A stretch of DNA of 64,000 nt from Lysinibacillus sphaericus (GCF_002982115.1 NZ_CP019980.1:690001-754000); one strand, 5' to 3'; shown: positions 1-9,103, counted from the first letter of the stretch. The notes: generated by a model from the letters alone, not told the origin. A program made the numbers and translations.

Positions 1-2
1 AC

Positions 3-395
3 AAGCATATATTTCAATGTGAAAGTGTTGCGTATATAGCACATGACGTTGTCGCGATTATTCCAAATGAGTCCATTATTTTAAGCGATTATTTATACTA
101 TTTTTTTAGTTGGTATCAACCAAATACAGACTGGAGACAGTTGCATCATATTCTAATAGATATACCTTCACTTGACATGCAAACGAACATTGTCAAACTA
201 TTAAAAACAAGTCAACAACTATTGAAAAATAAAAAATCCTTACTAACTGCTGTAGAGGAGTTACCACTGCATATACGTAATATTGCGCAGCAAACAGAAC
301 AACATACTAGACAGTTAAATTACGGCTTTGACCAACTTCAAATGTATTATAATTTCACACTGCATAAAATTTTTACTGGAGAGCTATTTCGGTGA
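3..395 (+). CDS. Type I restriction specificity subunit (HsdS-like), C-terminal fragment
   Basis: The reading frame is open to the left edge, so only about the last 130 residues are present. They resemble the end of a HsdS target-recognition domain: an 'I.IPSLDMQ..IV..L' stretch (the usual 'lP.l.eQ..iv' signature), then a long helical segment, then 'LHKIFTGELFR', close to the common 'l...ltGel' ending. HsdS sets the DNA sequence specificity of type I restriction-modification enzymes. The partner hsdM and hsdR genes would lie left of the window. A solitary specificity-like protein cannot be excluded. Confidence 0.6.
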   Translation, partial: KHIFQCESVAYIAHDVVAIIPNESIILSDYLYYFFSWYQPNTDWRQLHHILIDIPSLDMQTNIVKLLKTSQQLLKNKKSLLTAVEELPLHIRNIAQQTEQHTRQLNYGFDQLQMYYNFTLHKIFTGELFR

Positions 396-426
396 AACAA
401 TAAATCCTGATTGGCAAATAAAATAC

Positions 427-470
427 AAAGTCGGTGTAATCATTAAAGGAGTGAAGCTTACACCGACTTT
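427..470. terminator. Bidirectional intrinsic terminator
   Basis: A 13-bp perfect inverted repeat (AAAGTCGGTGTAA / TTACACCGACTTT) lies between the convergent ends of the HsdS fragment and rnjA. It is flanked by A-rich and T-rich sequence, so it can serve both genes. Confidence 0.8.
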
Positions 471-477
471 TAAATAG

Positions 478-2151
478 TTAAATTTCAATAATAATAGGCA
501 AAATCATTGGTTTACGTTTCGTTTGTGAAAAAAGATATTGGCCGACAGCCTTTTTAATTTCTCGTTTTAAAACAAACAGTTGCTGCTTGCTTTCCTCTTG
601 TAATTCACTAATGGTTGCTTTTACGAGGACATTTACTTTGAGGAGAAGATCCTCTGATTCTTTCGCATAAACAAATCCCCGTGAAATGGTATCAGGTTCT
701 AAAATAATCGACCCATCTGCTTTACTAAGCGTTAATACGATAACGAGCATCCCATCCTCTGATAGTTGTTTACGGTCACGTAATACAATTCCTTCAACTT
801 CTCCAATACCAATGCCATCTACATACGTATCGCCAGATGGAATTTTTCGCGTTTGCCTCGCTTTAGCATTTTCAATATCGACAACGTCTCCGTTTTTGAT
901 AATAAAGGTATGCCCTCTTTTGACACCAACAGATTCTGCTAGCAAACGGTGTTGGTGTAACATGCGAAATTCACCATGAATCGGAATAAAAAACTTCGGT
1001 TTCATTAATGTCAGCATTAGTTTTAAATCTTCTTGATAACCATGTCCAGAAACATGCATGCCAGTGTTACTGGATGAACCATAAATCACTTTAGCCCCAA
1101 GCTGAAATAAATTATCGACAATTCGAGAAACACCTTTTTCATTTCCTGGTATGGGAGAGGCGGCTAAAATAACAGTATCCTCTGGTAAAATCTTTACTTC
1201 TCGATGGTTGCCACTAGCTAAACGGGCAAGAGCTGCTAATGGTTCCCCTTGACTACCTGTACATAAAACAACGACGTCTTCTGGTGGGAGGTACTTTACT
1301 TCACGGGCATCTATTAACAAATCTTCCGGGATTGTTAAATATCCACGCTCTAAAGCGACATCTACAACATTTACCATGCTGCGACCTAATAGTGCTAGTT
1401 TACGATTCGTTACAATTGTGGCATCTACAATTTGTTGAATACGATTCACATTGGAGGCAAAGGTAGAAATAATAACTTTGCGTTCAGCATGTAGAAAGGC
1501 TTCTTCAATATGATGACCTACCAGTTTTTCTGATGGTGTTAAGCCCGGTCTTTCAGCATTGGTACTTTCAGAAATCAATAGTAATACACCTTGCGTACCA
1601 ACCTCAGCCATCTTATGAATATCTGCAAATTGATTATTTACAGGTGTTAAATCAAACTTGAAATCACCCGTGTGTACAACATTTCCTTCGGGTGTTTGAA
1701 AAACGATTCCTAGACAGTCAGGTATACTATGATTTGTTCTGAAAAAACTAACGTCAATCTGACCGAAATGTAAAGCTGAATCAGAACCAATCTCAATTAA
1801 TTCTGTCTCTCTTAAAAGTTTATGTTCTTTTAGTTTTAGTTCGATTAAGCCTAATGTAAAGCGAGTACCATAAATAGGAACATTTATTTTCTTTAAGAGG
1901 TATGGAATGCCACCTATATGATCTTCGTGTCCATGAGTAACAATCAATCCTTTTATTTTTTCTTTATGCTCCTGTAAATAAGTGATATCTGGAATGATTA
2001 AATCAATACCAAGTAGGCTTTCATCCGGAAACTTCGCACCGCAATCGACAATTAACAAATCGTCAGCGTATTGTATAACATACATGTTTTTACCGATTTC
2101 GTTGATGCCACCAAGAGCAAAAATAGATAATGCATTTTTTGTTACAGTCAA
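478..2151 (-). CDS. rnjA: Ribonuclease J (RNase J1-like)
   Basis: Metallo-beta-lactamase/beta-CASP ribonuclease of about 557 residues, matching the usual length of RNase J1. It combines 5'-3' exonuclease and endonuclease activity in RNA turnover and processing. The metal-binding motif THGHEDHIGG is at about residues 72-81. The beta-CASP part contains STNAERPG, and the protein ends in PMILPIIIEI, as RNase J1 does. An upstream in-frame ATG at 2166 overlaps the GGAGG ribosome-binding site, so the TTG at 2151, about 8 nt after GGAGG, is the better start. The usual upstream partner gene rpoY is not here; the gene stands alone and faces away from the small-gene run. Confidence 0.92.
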   Translation of the reverse strand: MTVTKNALSIFALGGINEIGKNMYVIQYADDLLIVDCGAKFPDESLLGIDLIIPDITYLQEHKEKIKGLIVTHGHEDHIGGIPYLLKKINVPIYGTRFTLGLIELKLKEHKLLRETELIEIGSDSALHFGQIDVSFFRTNHSIPDCLGIVFQTPEGNVVHTGDFKFDLTPVNNQFADIHKMAEVGTQGVLLLISESTNAERPGLTPSEKLVGHHIEEAFLHAERKVIISTFASNVNRIQQIVDATIVTNRKLALLGRSMVNVVDVALERGYLTIPEDLLIDAREVKYLPPEDVVVLCTGSQGEPLAALARLASGNHREVKILPEDTVILAASPIPGNEKGVSRIVDNLFQLGAKVIYGSSSNTGMHVSGHGYQEDLKLMLTLMKPKFFIPIHGEFRMLHQHRLLAESVGVKRGHTFIIKNGDVVDIENAKARQTRKIPSGDTYVDGIGIGEVEGIVLRDRKQLSEDGMLVIVLTLSKADGSIILEPDTISRGFVYAKESEDLLLKVNVLVKATISELQEESKQQLFVLKREIKKAVGQYLFSQTKRKPMILPIIIEI

Positions 2152-2316
2152 TGTGATTACCTCCATATAAACGTATTACGATAATTTTTAGTATTGCTTA
2201 AGTCTCCAATCTTATACTTTTGTAGGTATTCAAACTCGTCAGTAAAAGCTGACAGACAGAGGATGACGCATTCGAGATTGGATATGATAAGTGCATGAAT
2301 GAAGGAGTTGTTTATA

Positions 2317-2541
2317 ATGAAAGAATTTAAAATAACCTATTTCTTTGATGAGCTGCATTATGTAAGACGATTTATCCATATAGAGTCACAGGAAAAAGCG
2401 CAACAATTGGTGGAAAGTGAGCGCGATCAATATATTACCTTTACGGATAGCAGAGGGATTTATCATGAATTGCATACAAGGGATGTTCGGGTCGTTCAAA
2501 TTTCCGAATATCATCGTGTAGATAAAACAGTCAAAATGTAG
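2317..2541 (+). CDS. Small hypothetical protein (74 aa)
   Basis: A charged 74-residue protein rich in Glu, Arg, His and Tyr, with no signal peptide or membrane segment. The ATG at 2299 sits inside the ribosome-binding site; the ATG at 2317 follows GAAGGAG with 9 nt spacing and is the start used here. It is the first gene of a run of small genes on this strand and faces divergently from rnjA. In B. subtilis the small gene next to rnjA is rpoY, but that gene is co-directional and this sequence does not look like RpoY. I do not recognise its family. Confidence 0.7.
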   Translation: MKEFKITYFFDELHYVRRFIHIESQEKAQQLVESERDQYITFTDSRGIYHELHTRDVRVVQISEYHRVDKTVKM

Positions 2542-2594
2542 AACACATAATCTTTGCATGTTTACACACATTAATGGAAAAGGAGTGAGAAAAC

Positions 2595-2804
2595 ATGGAC
2601 AAAGAAAATGTGCCACATGAGAAGAGAATATTTATGAATTTATCAAGTAAGGACAAGCCAGATATGGTTGATTCGGATACAATTAGCATTTTTGACTTGC
2701 ATGAAGATATGCAAACGGTTGATATTATCCCAATTGAAGAACTCAATAAAAGAGTAAAGAGAGAGGGAGACGAACTGATTGAAATGCAGCCTGATGAATT
2801 ATAG
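2595..2804 (+). CDS. Small acidic hypothetical protein (69 aa)
   Basis: A 69-residue acidic, Asp/Glu-rich soluble protein. The start ATG follows AAGGAGTG at a good distance. It lies 53 bp after the previous small gene and 15 bp before the next, so co-transcription is likely. No cysteine pair, membrane segment or signal peptide is visible, and I do not recognise its family. Confidence 0.65.
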   Translation: MDKENVPHEKRIFMNLSSKDKPDMVDSDTISIFDLHEDMQTVDIIPIEELNKRVKREGDELIEMQPDEL

Positions 2805-2819
2805 GAAGGATGGGTTTAC

Positions 2820-3020
2820 TTGCATAATATAAATGAAGAACAGCTTACGGTGTCCGGTACAAATATTAGTGATGTAAAACGTAAAAATGCTCAAGCGGGT
2901 TTATCTTATAACGAAGTAAAAGAGAGATTAGCTAAAAACGGTGGGTTTGGTACTGCCATATATAGTGATACAAACAGTGAAGAAGTAAAGGCGGAAATAA
3001 ATCAATCTATGCGTAAGTAA
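2820..3020 (+). CDS. Gamma-type SASP-like small protein
   Basis: A 66-residue protein starting at TTG after an AGGAAGGA-type ribosome-binding site; the only nearby ATG runs straight into a stop. Segments such as VKRKNAQAG and FGTAIYSDTNSEEVK resemble the 'VKKQNAQ' and 'FGTEFASETN..EVK' pattern of gamma-type small acid-soluble spore proteins, but are diverged. Gamma SASPs are forespore amino-acid stores that do not bind DNA. A clearer family member is at 47075-47251, so this may be a second, variant copy. The assignment rests on motif resemblance only. Confidence 0.45.
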   Translation: MHNINEEQLTVSGTNISDVKRKNAQAGLSYNEVKERLAKNGGFGTAIYSDTNSEEVKAEINQSMRK

Positions 3021-3105
3021 TGATAATAAAGGGAGTGCGAACAAAAAATGTATGTCGCACTCCTTTTCTTGTACAGTACAATGGAATGGAAAGGAGTGTG
3101 TTGAA

Positions 3106-3288
3106 GTGCAATATGAAGAACAGCGTTGCCCAATATGTGGGAAAGAAAATCATTGTGGAGTAGTAGAAGGTCAAAAGACATGCTGGTGTATGACGGAAAA
3201 ATTCCCAGAAGGTATCATAAAGGCAATCTCTGAGGAACCTAAAAAGTGCATTTGTCAAAATTGTTTACATACATATAAAGAGATATAG
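3106..3288 (+). CDS. Cysteine-rich CWC family protein
   Basis: A 60-residue protein with CPICGKENHCG near the N-terminus, a central CWC, and a C-terminal CICQNC. This is the arrangement of the Cys_rich_CWC family, thought to be a small metal-binding (zinc-ribbon-like) protein of unknown role. The GTG start at 3106 is 9 nt after AAGGAG; the upstream in-frame codons lie before that site. It sits in a run of small genes 85 bp after the SASP-like gene. Confidence 0.75.
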   Translation: MQYEEQRCPICGKENHCGVVEGQKTCWCMTEKFPEGIIKAISEEPKKCICQNCLHTYKEI

Positions 3289-3381
3289 ATAATCCTTGGC
3301 ATTATTACCGATTTTGGTGGTACAAATGTCTATCACACAACAACCTATTTGGCATACATTACTCTGAAAGGAGTGTGTCTA

Positions 3382-3954
3382 ATGACCAAACCAATTCCAC
3401 TTAGTAATGTAACACAGGCATATTTAGAGGAAAACAAAAGAATAATCAACAAGATGATGCAAGGGATGACGTATGTCACGATAACATGTAGCATATCCGA
3501 AAACTTCATCAAACAAATTATTCCATATCAAGTAGCCGCTATTAAAATGTCCGAAAATGTTTTGCAATATACAACGAATATCCCCGTTCAAAATTTCGCA
3601 TTAGAAGTGATCAAAACGCATACTGAAATAGTAGATAGTTTAGAAGCAATACAAAACAGATGCTGTATCGTCCAAAATTCAGAATATGAATTATATGAAT
3701 ATATGTGTACATTTAAAGATATTGCTGAAACAATGTTCCAAGCATTATGCTCACCACCAACTTCTAATAGCATCAATGTAAATTATCTACAAGATATGAT
3801 TGTTCACCATCAAGCAGGTGTACGACTCGCCCAAAATGTTTTAAGATTCTGCATATGCCAAGAGTTAATACCAATACTTCAATGTATGATTCAAACACTA
3901 TGTTGTCAAATTGATGAAATGCAAAAATTACTTGATGGGCTACAAGATTGTTAA
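3382..3954 (+). CDS. DUF305-like helical protein, cysteine-rich
   Basis: A 190-residue protein whose two halves resemble each other. FIKQIIPYQVAAIKMSENVL (early) and DMIVHHQAGVRLAQNVL (late) both follow the DUF305 pattern 'f...MipHHqgAi.MA...L', suggesting a duplicated ferritin-like helical bundle. Only the second half keeps the HH pair. It is rich in Cys (RCCIV, FCICQ, LCCQ) and has no signal peptide. The ATG at 3382 is 8 nt after GAAAGGAG. Proteins of this kind occur in spore-formers and may be spore-associated, but that is inference. Confidence 0.55.
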   Translation: MTKPIPLSNVTQAYLEENKRIINKMMQGMTYVTITCSISENFIKQIIPYQVAAIKMSENVLQYTTNIPVQNFALEVIKTHTEIVDSLEAIQNRCCIVQNSEYELYEYMCTFKDIAETMFQALCSPPTSNSINVNYLQDMIVHHQAGVRLAQNVLRFCICQELIPILQCMIQTLCCQIDEMQKLLDGLQDC

Positions 3955-3960
3955 AAATTA

Positions 3961-3992
3961 AAACGCTAAAATTGTTCGCAATTTTAGCGTTT
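3961..3992 (+). terminator. Intrinsic terminator with TTCG tetraloop
   Basis: A perfect 14-bp stem (AAACGCTAAAATTG / CAATTTTAGCGTTT) closes a TTCG loop right after the DUF305-like gene. The run of T is short, and the A-rich left side allows some function in reverse. Confidence 0.8.
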
Positions 3993-4408
3993 TAAAATAT
4001 TATAAATTTCTAAAATAAACGAGAGAAGAAATGTTCCGCAGTATTGGCAATTGGTTTTTATATAATCAATAGCTTTAGTTATAACCGCTATTCCACTAGT
4101 GAAAACTTCCATTACTAGTCAACGGCAAATAGATTCCTTTTTGATTTAATTTCAGTAGACGTTTTTCGCAAAGCAATGAAAGCACTTGTTGTTTCTACCT
4201 AGTTCTAAACAAACGAAAAAATCATACGTCGAAGAATATTCTGTGACATCTCTTACATATTTTGAATGTGTAGAAAATTGCTTCAACGTCACCAGCTTGT
4301 TAAAATAGTTTATGTAATCTAAATTTTCTGAATTTTGTTAGTGTAATTTTCTTTTATTACTTGTAAGGGAATGGACAAGATTAGTAACGAAAAATAATGA
4401 GGGGGTTT
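3993..4408. other. Intergenic stretch, possible decayed gene on the minus strand
   Basis: About 415 bp without a convincing gene. On the minus strand around 4130-4290, two short open stretches in different frames are open across the same bases, as a frameshifted relic would look: one begins at a TTG near 4285, and the other ends in a stop near 4121. No family is recognised and neither frame is intact. Otherwise it is AT-rich spacer carrying the promoter region of the following gene. Confidence 0.25.
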
Positions 4409-4411
4409 ATG

Positions 4412-5908
4412 ATGACGATGTTTATGACGGATATTTTACAACATTATGCTACACAGCAACCAGATGCTATTGCGACAATTTATGCACAACAAAAAGTAAC
4501 GTATAGTGAGTTTTATAAGCATACAGAAAGATTTGCTGCGTATTTGCAACAACAGGGCTTTGAAAAAGACGATGTCATTGCATTATATACACTTAATTCT
4601 GATTTATTTTTAATTGCTTACATGGGTATTCAGTTAGCCGGTTTTGTTGTAATGCCTATTAATACGAAGTTAGCAGCACGGGAAGTAGACTTTATTGTCA
4701 AACACTCTGAAGCAAAAGGGCTTATTTATGATGAGCGCATAGCCGAAGTAATAGCAGATGTTAGCTATTCATTTCAACATATAATCGGTTTAAAGGAAAT
4801 GAAAGAGGTTATCGAAAACTGTCAGGGACAAAGAACGATTACCCCATTACATGCGAATGATACGGCAGTTGTTATGTATACGTCCGGTACGACAGGCAAG
4901 CCGAAAGGTGTCATGCTAACGCATCAAAATATTGCATCGACGGCGGCTATTTGGTCAGCATCGATGACGATGACAGCTCAAGATAGGATGTTTATTTGTA
5001 CGCCATTGTTTCATTGTGCGGGACTGCATGTATTTGCGATGCCGATGTTTTATAAAGGTGGAACCGTAATGATAGAGGAAAGCTTTTCACCTATAAATAC
5101 ATTAGAGCAACTTGCTAAAACGCAGGCGACAATATTCTTTGGTGTCCCTTCCATGTATACAATCCTATTAAATACACCTGCATTTAAGAATCATAGCTTT
5201 AACGATTTACGTCTATTATGTTATGGGGCGGCTCCGATGCCCTATGAACTTGTCAAGCAAGTGAAAGAGGCATTACCAAATGTAAACGTGCAAAATTTAT
5301 ATGGACAAACTGAAAATTCACCAGCTGCTACATCACTGTTAGACGCTGATGCATTGACGAAAATCGGTTCAGTCGGCAAACCGTTAGCACAGACAGAAGT
5401 TCGTGTAGTTGATAGTTTGGGAGAAACTGTACCAGCAGGCGAGGTTGGTGAAATTTGCGTGAGAGGACCACAGGTGATGAAAGGGTATTTACGCAATGAG
5501 GAAGAAACGGCTCGAACAATTCGAGATGGCTGGCTCTATTCAGGTGATTTAGGAAGGTTCGATGAAGAAGGTTACTTATATATAGTGGATCGTAAAAAAG
5601 ATATGATTATTCGTGGTGGGGAAAATATTTATCCAATTGAAATTGAAGAAGTTTTATATCAACTGCCAGAAATTTTAGAAGCAGCAGTTGTCGGTTTACC
5701 ACATGAAGTATACGGTGAAGTACCAAAAGCCTTTGTTGTATTAAAGGAAGGAAAGGTGTTAGAGGAGGCTACGATTTTAGCGTATTGTCAAACACAGCTT
5801 GCCAAATATAAAGTACCTTTTGACATTGAATTTTTAGCGCAGCTTCCGCGCAATGCATCTGGAAAGGTGTTAAAACATACACTACGACCTAAAATAGCAA
5901 CTACTTAA
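4412..5908 (+). CDS. Acyl-CoA synthetase (AMP-binding, fatty-acid CoA ligase type)
   Basis: A class I adenylate-forming enzyme of about 498 residues. It activates a carboxylate with ATP and loads it onto CoA; a fatty acid is the likely substrate. Core motifs are present in order: YTSGTTGKPKG (about 156-166), YGQTE, YSGDLGR followed by DRKKDMIIRGGENIYP, and PRNASGKVLK near the C-terminus. The last contains the catalytic lysine. Several ATGs cluster after GAGGGGG at 4399-4405; 4412 gives 6 nt spacing, and 4409 or 4418 are alternatives. It stands alone. MenE-like or aryl-CoA specificity cannot be ruled out by eye. Confidence 0.85.
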   Translation: MTMFMTDILQHYATQQPDAIATIYAQQKVTYSEFYKHTERFAAYLQQQGFEKDDVIALYTLNSDLFLIAYMGIQLAGFVVMPINTKLAAREVDFIVKHSEAKGLIYDERIAEVIADVSYSFQHIIGLKEMKEVIENCQGQRTITPLHANDTAVVMYTSGTTGKPKGVMLTHQNIASTAAIWSASMTMTAQDRMFICTPLFHCAGLHVFAMPMFYKGGTVMIEESFSPINTLEQLAKTQATIFFGVPSMYTILLNTPAFKNHSFNDLRLLCYGAAPMPYELVKQVKEALPNVNVQNLYGQTENSPAATSLLDADALTKIGSVGKPLAQTEVRVVDSLGETVPAGEVGEICVRGPQVMKGYLRNEEETARTIRDGWLYSGDLGRFDEEGYLYIVDRKKDMIIRGGENIYPIEIEEVLYQLPEILEAAVVGLPHEVYGEVPKAFVVLKEGKVLEEATILAYCQTQLAKYKVPFDIEFLAQLPRNASGKVLKHTLRPKIATT

Positions 5909-6063
5909 AGTAGCAGTAAGTGCACTAGTTTTGTCTAATCATTGAAAAGTAGCAGGATAAAATATGAACACCTACTAAATTAGCGTATAATGAGACTACG
6001 ACAAATAGTAAAAATAGTATAGAAGATTGACTAATTCTTCGAAAGATAGGAGCGGAATTTGTC

Positions 6064-7050
6064 TTGTGGAGGGATTATAAACGTCTTTTAATCGTAGGGA
6101 TTATGATTATCATGCTACTTTCTGGTTGTAATCAATTTACAAAGCAGAGTCGACCTAAAAATGAATTAACAGTTTTGACGGTAGAATTTAATAGTGGTGC
6201 ACCGATTCCTAATTTATATATAAAACTGACAGATGTGGAGTCTGGTAAGAAAATCGAAGAAGCGATGGGCTCTGATGAGGGAGAAGCTACTTTTACAAAC
6301 CTTGTAGAAGGTAGGGAATATACGATTACTGCAACAACGCTCAATAACGTAGGTGACAATGATGGCTATACGACAATCGAAAAATTCACGTATGACGTGA
6401 CCAAGCCCTATTACCGATTGCCAGCACATTCATCTAGAGCAGAACAGGAGCTAGCAGTTCCAGTCATTATGCAAAAGCCAGAACTTCCCCAAGGTTGTGA
6501 AATTACCTCACTAACAGCTGTTTTAAATTATTATGGTATGGATGTGACCAAGCTTGAAATGGCTGATACCTATTTGCCTAAACAGAATATTTATACAGCA
6601 GGTGGCCAGCGATATGGGCCGAATCCAGCTGTTGCCTACGCAGGAAATCCGCGTGATAAGGCCAATGGTATGTATGTCTTTGCTGCACCAATTGTGAAAG
6701 CGGCAGAAGCGGCGATTGCAGATAAGCAATCCAACTTGCGGGTAACGAATATGAGTGGTGCATCACAAAGTGATATTTTAGAGCTTGTTGAGGAGGGGGT
6801 ACCGGTTGTTGTATGGGTAACGCTTGATTTATCGACACCTAAAACAACTGGCAATAAAGGATGGGTTTATGAAGGAGAAACGTTGAAACGTGATGCGTAC
6901 ATAAATTTACATGCTGTCGTATTAACCGGTTATTCAAATAAACAAGTTGTCGTAATGGATCCATTGCAGGGCAATGTTTCATACAATGTAGATGAATTTT
7001 TTAAGAGCTATCAGGAGCTAAATATGCAAGCGGTAGCGGTTCATAAATAA
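6064..7050 (+). CDS. C39-type cysteine peptidase-like lipoprotein
   Basis: A 328-residue predicted lipoprotein: short basic N-terminus, hydrophobic core and lipobox LLSGC with Cys22. Residues about 35-95 look like a beta-sandwich of the prealbumin/CNA-B type (VEGREYTITATT). The C-terminal part resembles the C39_2 peptidase fold: ELPQGCEITS with a candidate catalytic Cys145, NLHAVVLTGY with His283, and DPLQG with Asp299. The start is TTG, 10 nt after AGGAG. It probably acts on the outer membrane face as a protease or wall-associated enzyme; the substrate is unknown. It precedes the D-Asp ligase gene by 87 bp. Confidence 0.8.
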   Translation: MWRDYKRLLIVGIMIIMLLSGCNQFTKQSRPKNELTVLTVEFNSGAPIPNLYIKLTDVESGKKIEEAMGSDEGEATFTNLVEGREYTITATTLNNVGDNDGYTTIEKFTYDVTKPYYRLPAHSSRAEQELAVPVIMQKPELPQGCEITSLTAVLNYYGMDVTKLEMADTYLPKQNIYTAGGQRYGPNPAVAYAGNPRDKANGMYVFAAPIVKAAEAAIADKQSNLRVTNMSGASQSDILELVEEGVPVVVWVTLDLSTPKTTGNKGWVYEGETLKRDAYINLHAVVLTGYSNKQVVVMDPLQGNVSYNVDEFFKSYQELNMQAVAVHK

Positions 7051-7137
7051 TGTTTTGAGGAGTGCTATAGAGCGCAGCTTGGATTGCACAAAAGTATGTT
7101 ACACTAATAAATAAAAAGCTAAAGTGAGTTGAGTAGC

Positions 7138-8367
7138 ATGGCCATTGAGCACACTTTTTTACCAGTTTTATTAGGCGATGAAATGAATGCTTACGGCATG
7201 GCACGAGCATTTTACGAGTCCTATGGCGTTAAACCACTTGCATTAAATCATACGAATATGGAAAAAATTCACCAAAGTGATTTATTAACTTTTCGTGAAG
7301 TACCAAGATTACATATTGAAGAGCGCTTTGTTGTTGCTTTACAAGCCATTGCAGAAGAATTTTCCGAAAAGAAGTTATTGCTTTTAGCCTGTGATGAGTT
7401 TTACGTAAAGAAAATCGTGCAGCATAAAGAGGAGCTATGTGATGATTATGTAATTCCCTATGTCGATGCACCGCTTGCCAATCAATTATTAACACGAGAA
7501 AGCATGTATCAGTTGTGCGAACAGTATGGTTTCCATTATCCTGATATGCATGTATGTACGGTAAATGATTACGAGGAATTGAAGACACTTGATTATCCAG
7601 TTGTCATTAAGCCAATGAATATGACGAAATACGCAAGTTGTATTTTTCCTGGTAAGAAAAAGGTATATATTGCACAAAATGAAGAAGAAAAAGATGCTAT
7701 TTTCCAAGCAATCTATAAGGAGTCAGCATATCGCGATGACTTAATGGTTCAGCAATATATTCCAGGCGAAGATGCTAATATGCGTGTTGTGAATGCTTAT
7801 GTTGGACAAGATCACAAAGTCAAGCTACTATCTGTAGGGAACCCCATTTTAGAAGAGCATTCACCGGATGGTATTGGGCGTTATGTCGCCATTATGACCA
7901 CTTACGACAAAGAACTAATGGAGTGTGTGAAAACATTTCTAGAGGCGCTAAAATTTCAAGGCTTTGCTACATTCGATATGAAATTTGATGAACGTGATGG
8001 GTTGTACAAATTGTTAAGTATAGAATTACATAATGAACTATCGAATTATTATGTGACGGCAAGCGGCTATAATTTAATGCAGTATGTAGCGGATGATTTT
8101 ATTCGAGGGAGTAAACAACAGCTTACATATGTGCAGAACAAGCACCTCTGGACGATTGTGCCAAATGGTATATTATTTAAATACGTATTAAATGAAAAGC
8201 TTGTGATGGAAGCAAAGAGTTTAATTCGCCAAGGTTTAGCAACGGATTCTATTTTTAATTATAAAGATATGAATGCGAAACGTTGGTTAAATGTAACGCT
8301 TGAAAACTTAAGCTTTTATCGCAAATATAAGAAATATTTTAACAACAAAGGTCTGTCTAACTCATGA
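7138..8367 (+). CDS. ATP-grasp ligase, probable D-aspartate ligase for peptidoglycan
   Basis: About 409 residues with ATP-grasp features: DYPVVIKPMN (ATP-binding lysine region), MVQQYIPGEDANMRV, and a late acidic stretch IELHNELSNYY that fits the metal-binding site. The closest known activity is D-aspartate ligase of the Enterococcus AslFm type, which adds D-Asp to the lysine side chain of peptidoglycan precursors. The next gene, overlapping by ATGA, is an Asp/Glu racemase that could supply D-Asp. This fits the L-Lys-D-Asp wall of Lysinibacillus. The ATG at 7138 is preferred over the TTG at 7129. Substrate is inferred from context. Confidence 0.75.
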   Translation: MAIEHTFLPVLLGDEMNAYGMARAFYESYGVKPLALNHTNMEKIHQSDLLTFREVPRLHIEERFVVALQAIAEEFSEKKLLLLACDEFYVKKIVQHKEELCDDYVIPYVDAPLANQLLTRESMYQLCEQYGFHYPDMHVCTVNDYEELKTLDYPVVIKPMNMTKYASCIFPGKKKVYIAQNEEEKDAIFQAIYKESAYRDDLMVQQYIPGEDANMRVVNAYVGQDHKVKLLSVGNPILEEHSPDGIGRYVAIMTTYDKELMECVKTFLEALKFQGFATFDMKFDERDGLYKLLSIELHNELSNYYVTASGYNLMQYVADDFIRGSKQQLTYVQNKHLWTIVPNGILFKYVLNEKLVMEAKSLIRQGLATDSIFNYKDMNAKRWLNVTLENLSFYRKYKKYFNNKGLSNS

Positions 8368-9065
8368 AAAAACAAACTCTAGGTATAATTGGTGGCGTTG
8401 GTCCACTTGCAACAATGTTTATTGGCGAAATGATTGTAAGACGTACAAAGGCAACAAAAGATCAGGAGCATGTCCATACTATTATTGACAATGATACAAA
8501 TATTCCAGATCGCACGGCCTTTATTTTGGATAATACAAAGGAAAACCCTGTTCCAGTATTAGTTGAGGATGCAAAAAAACTAGCTTCTGTTGGAGCGAAT
8601 TTAATTGCGATTCCGTGTAATACGGCGCATACCTTTTATGATGAATTAGCGCAAGGCTCTCCAGTTCCTGTGTTGCATATGATTCGTGAAACGGCAAAAC
8701 GTGCGCATGATTTAGGGGCAAAGCGCGTTGGTATTTTAGCGACAACCGGTACGTTAACTTCAGGTATGTATCAAAGCGCTTTAGAGGAATATGGTATTAC
8801 ACCAGTTATACCAGATAATCCTATGAAAGAAAAAGTGATGTCAATCATTTACGATTATGTGAAAGCTGGCAAAGATGTAACAAAAGAAGATTGGCTGCCT
8901 ATCGAAGAGGCAATGTTGGCTTTAAATTGTGATCGTATCGTGCTAGGATGTACAGAGTTATCTATCATCAACCGAGATTTAAAATTATGTGATAAATATA
9001 TAGATTCATTAATCGTTTTAGCGGAATGTGCTATTGTAGCATGTGGTTATGAATTAGTGGATTAA
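8364..9065 (+). CDS. Aspartate/glutamate racemase
   Basis: A 233-residue Asp/Glu racemase family enzyme. Two catalytic cysteines lie in IPCNTAH (Cys85) and VLGCTEL (Cys196), as in cofactor-independent two-base racemases. The N-terminal IIGGVGPLAT loop is also typical. The gene overlaps the stop of the upstream ATP-grasp ligase (ATGA), so the two are translationally coupled. The pairing argues for an aspartate racemase feeding D-Asp to wall precursor synthesis. A strong hairpin terminator follows directly, so the two genes form a complete operon. Confidence 0.88.
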   Translation: MKKQTLGIIGGVGPLATMFIGEMIVRRTKATKDQEHVHTIIDNDTNIPDRTAFILDNTKENPVPVLVEDAKKLASVGANLIAIPCNTAHTFYDELAQGSPVPVLHMIRETAKRAHDLGAKRVGILATTGTLTSGMYQSALEEYGITPVIPDNPMKEKVMSIIYDYVKAGKDVTKEDWLPIEEAMLALNCDRIVLGCTELSIINRDLKLCDKYIDSLIVLAECAIVACGYELVD

Positions 9066-9070
9066 CATGT

Positions 9071-9103
9071 GGCTCACCTGTTGAAAAAGGGTGAGCCTTT
9101 TCC
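9071..9103 (+). terminator. Intrinsic terminator after the racemase gene
   Basis: An 8-bp G+C-rich stem (GGCTCACC / GGTGAGCC) is followed by TTTTCC. Confidence 0.85.

Noticed and set aside
2317..2541. rpoY, the usual neighbour of rnjA
   Set aside because: It is on the opposite strand to rnjA and its sequence lacks the RpoY pattern.
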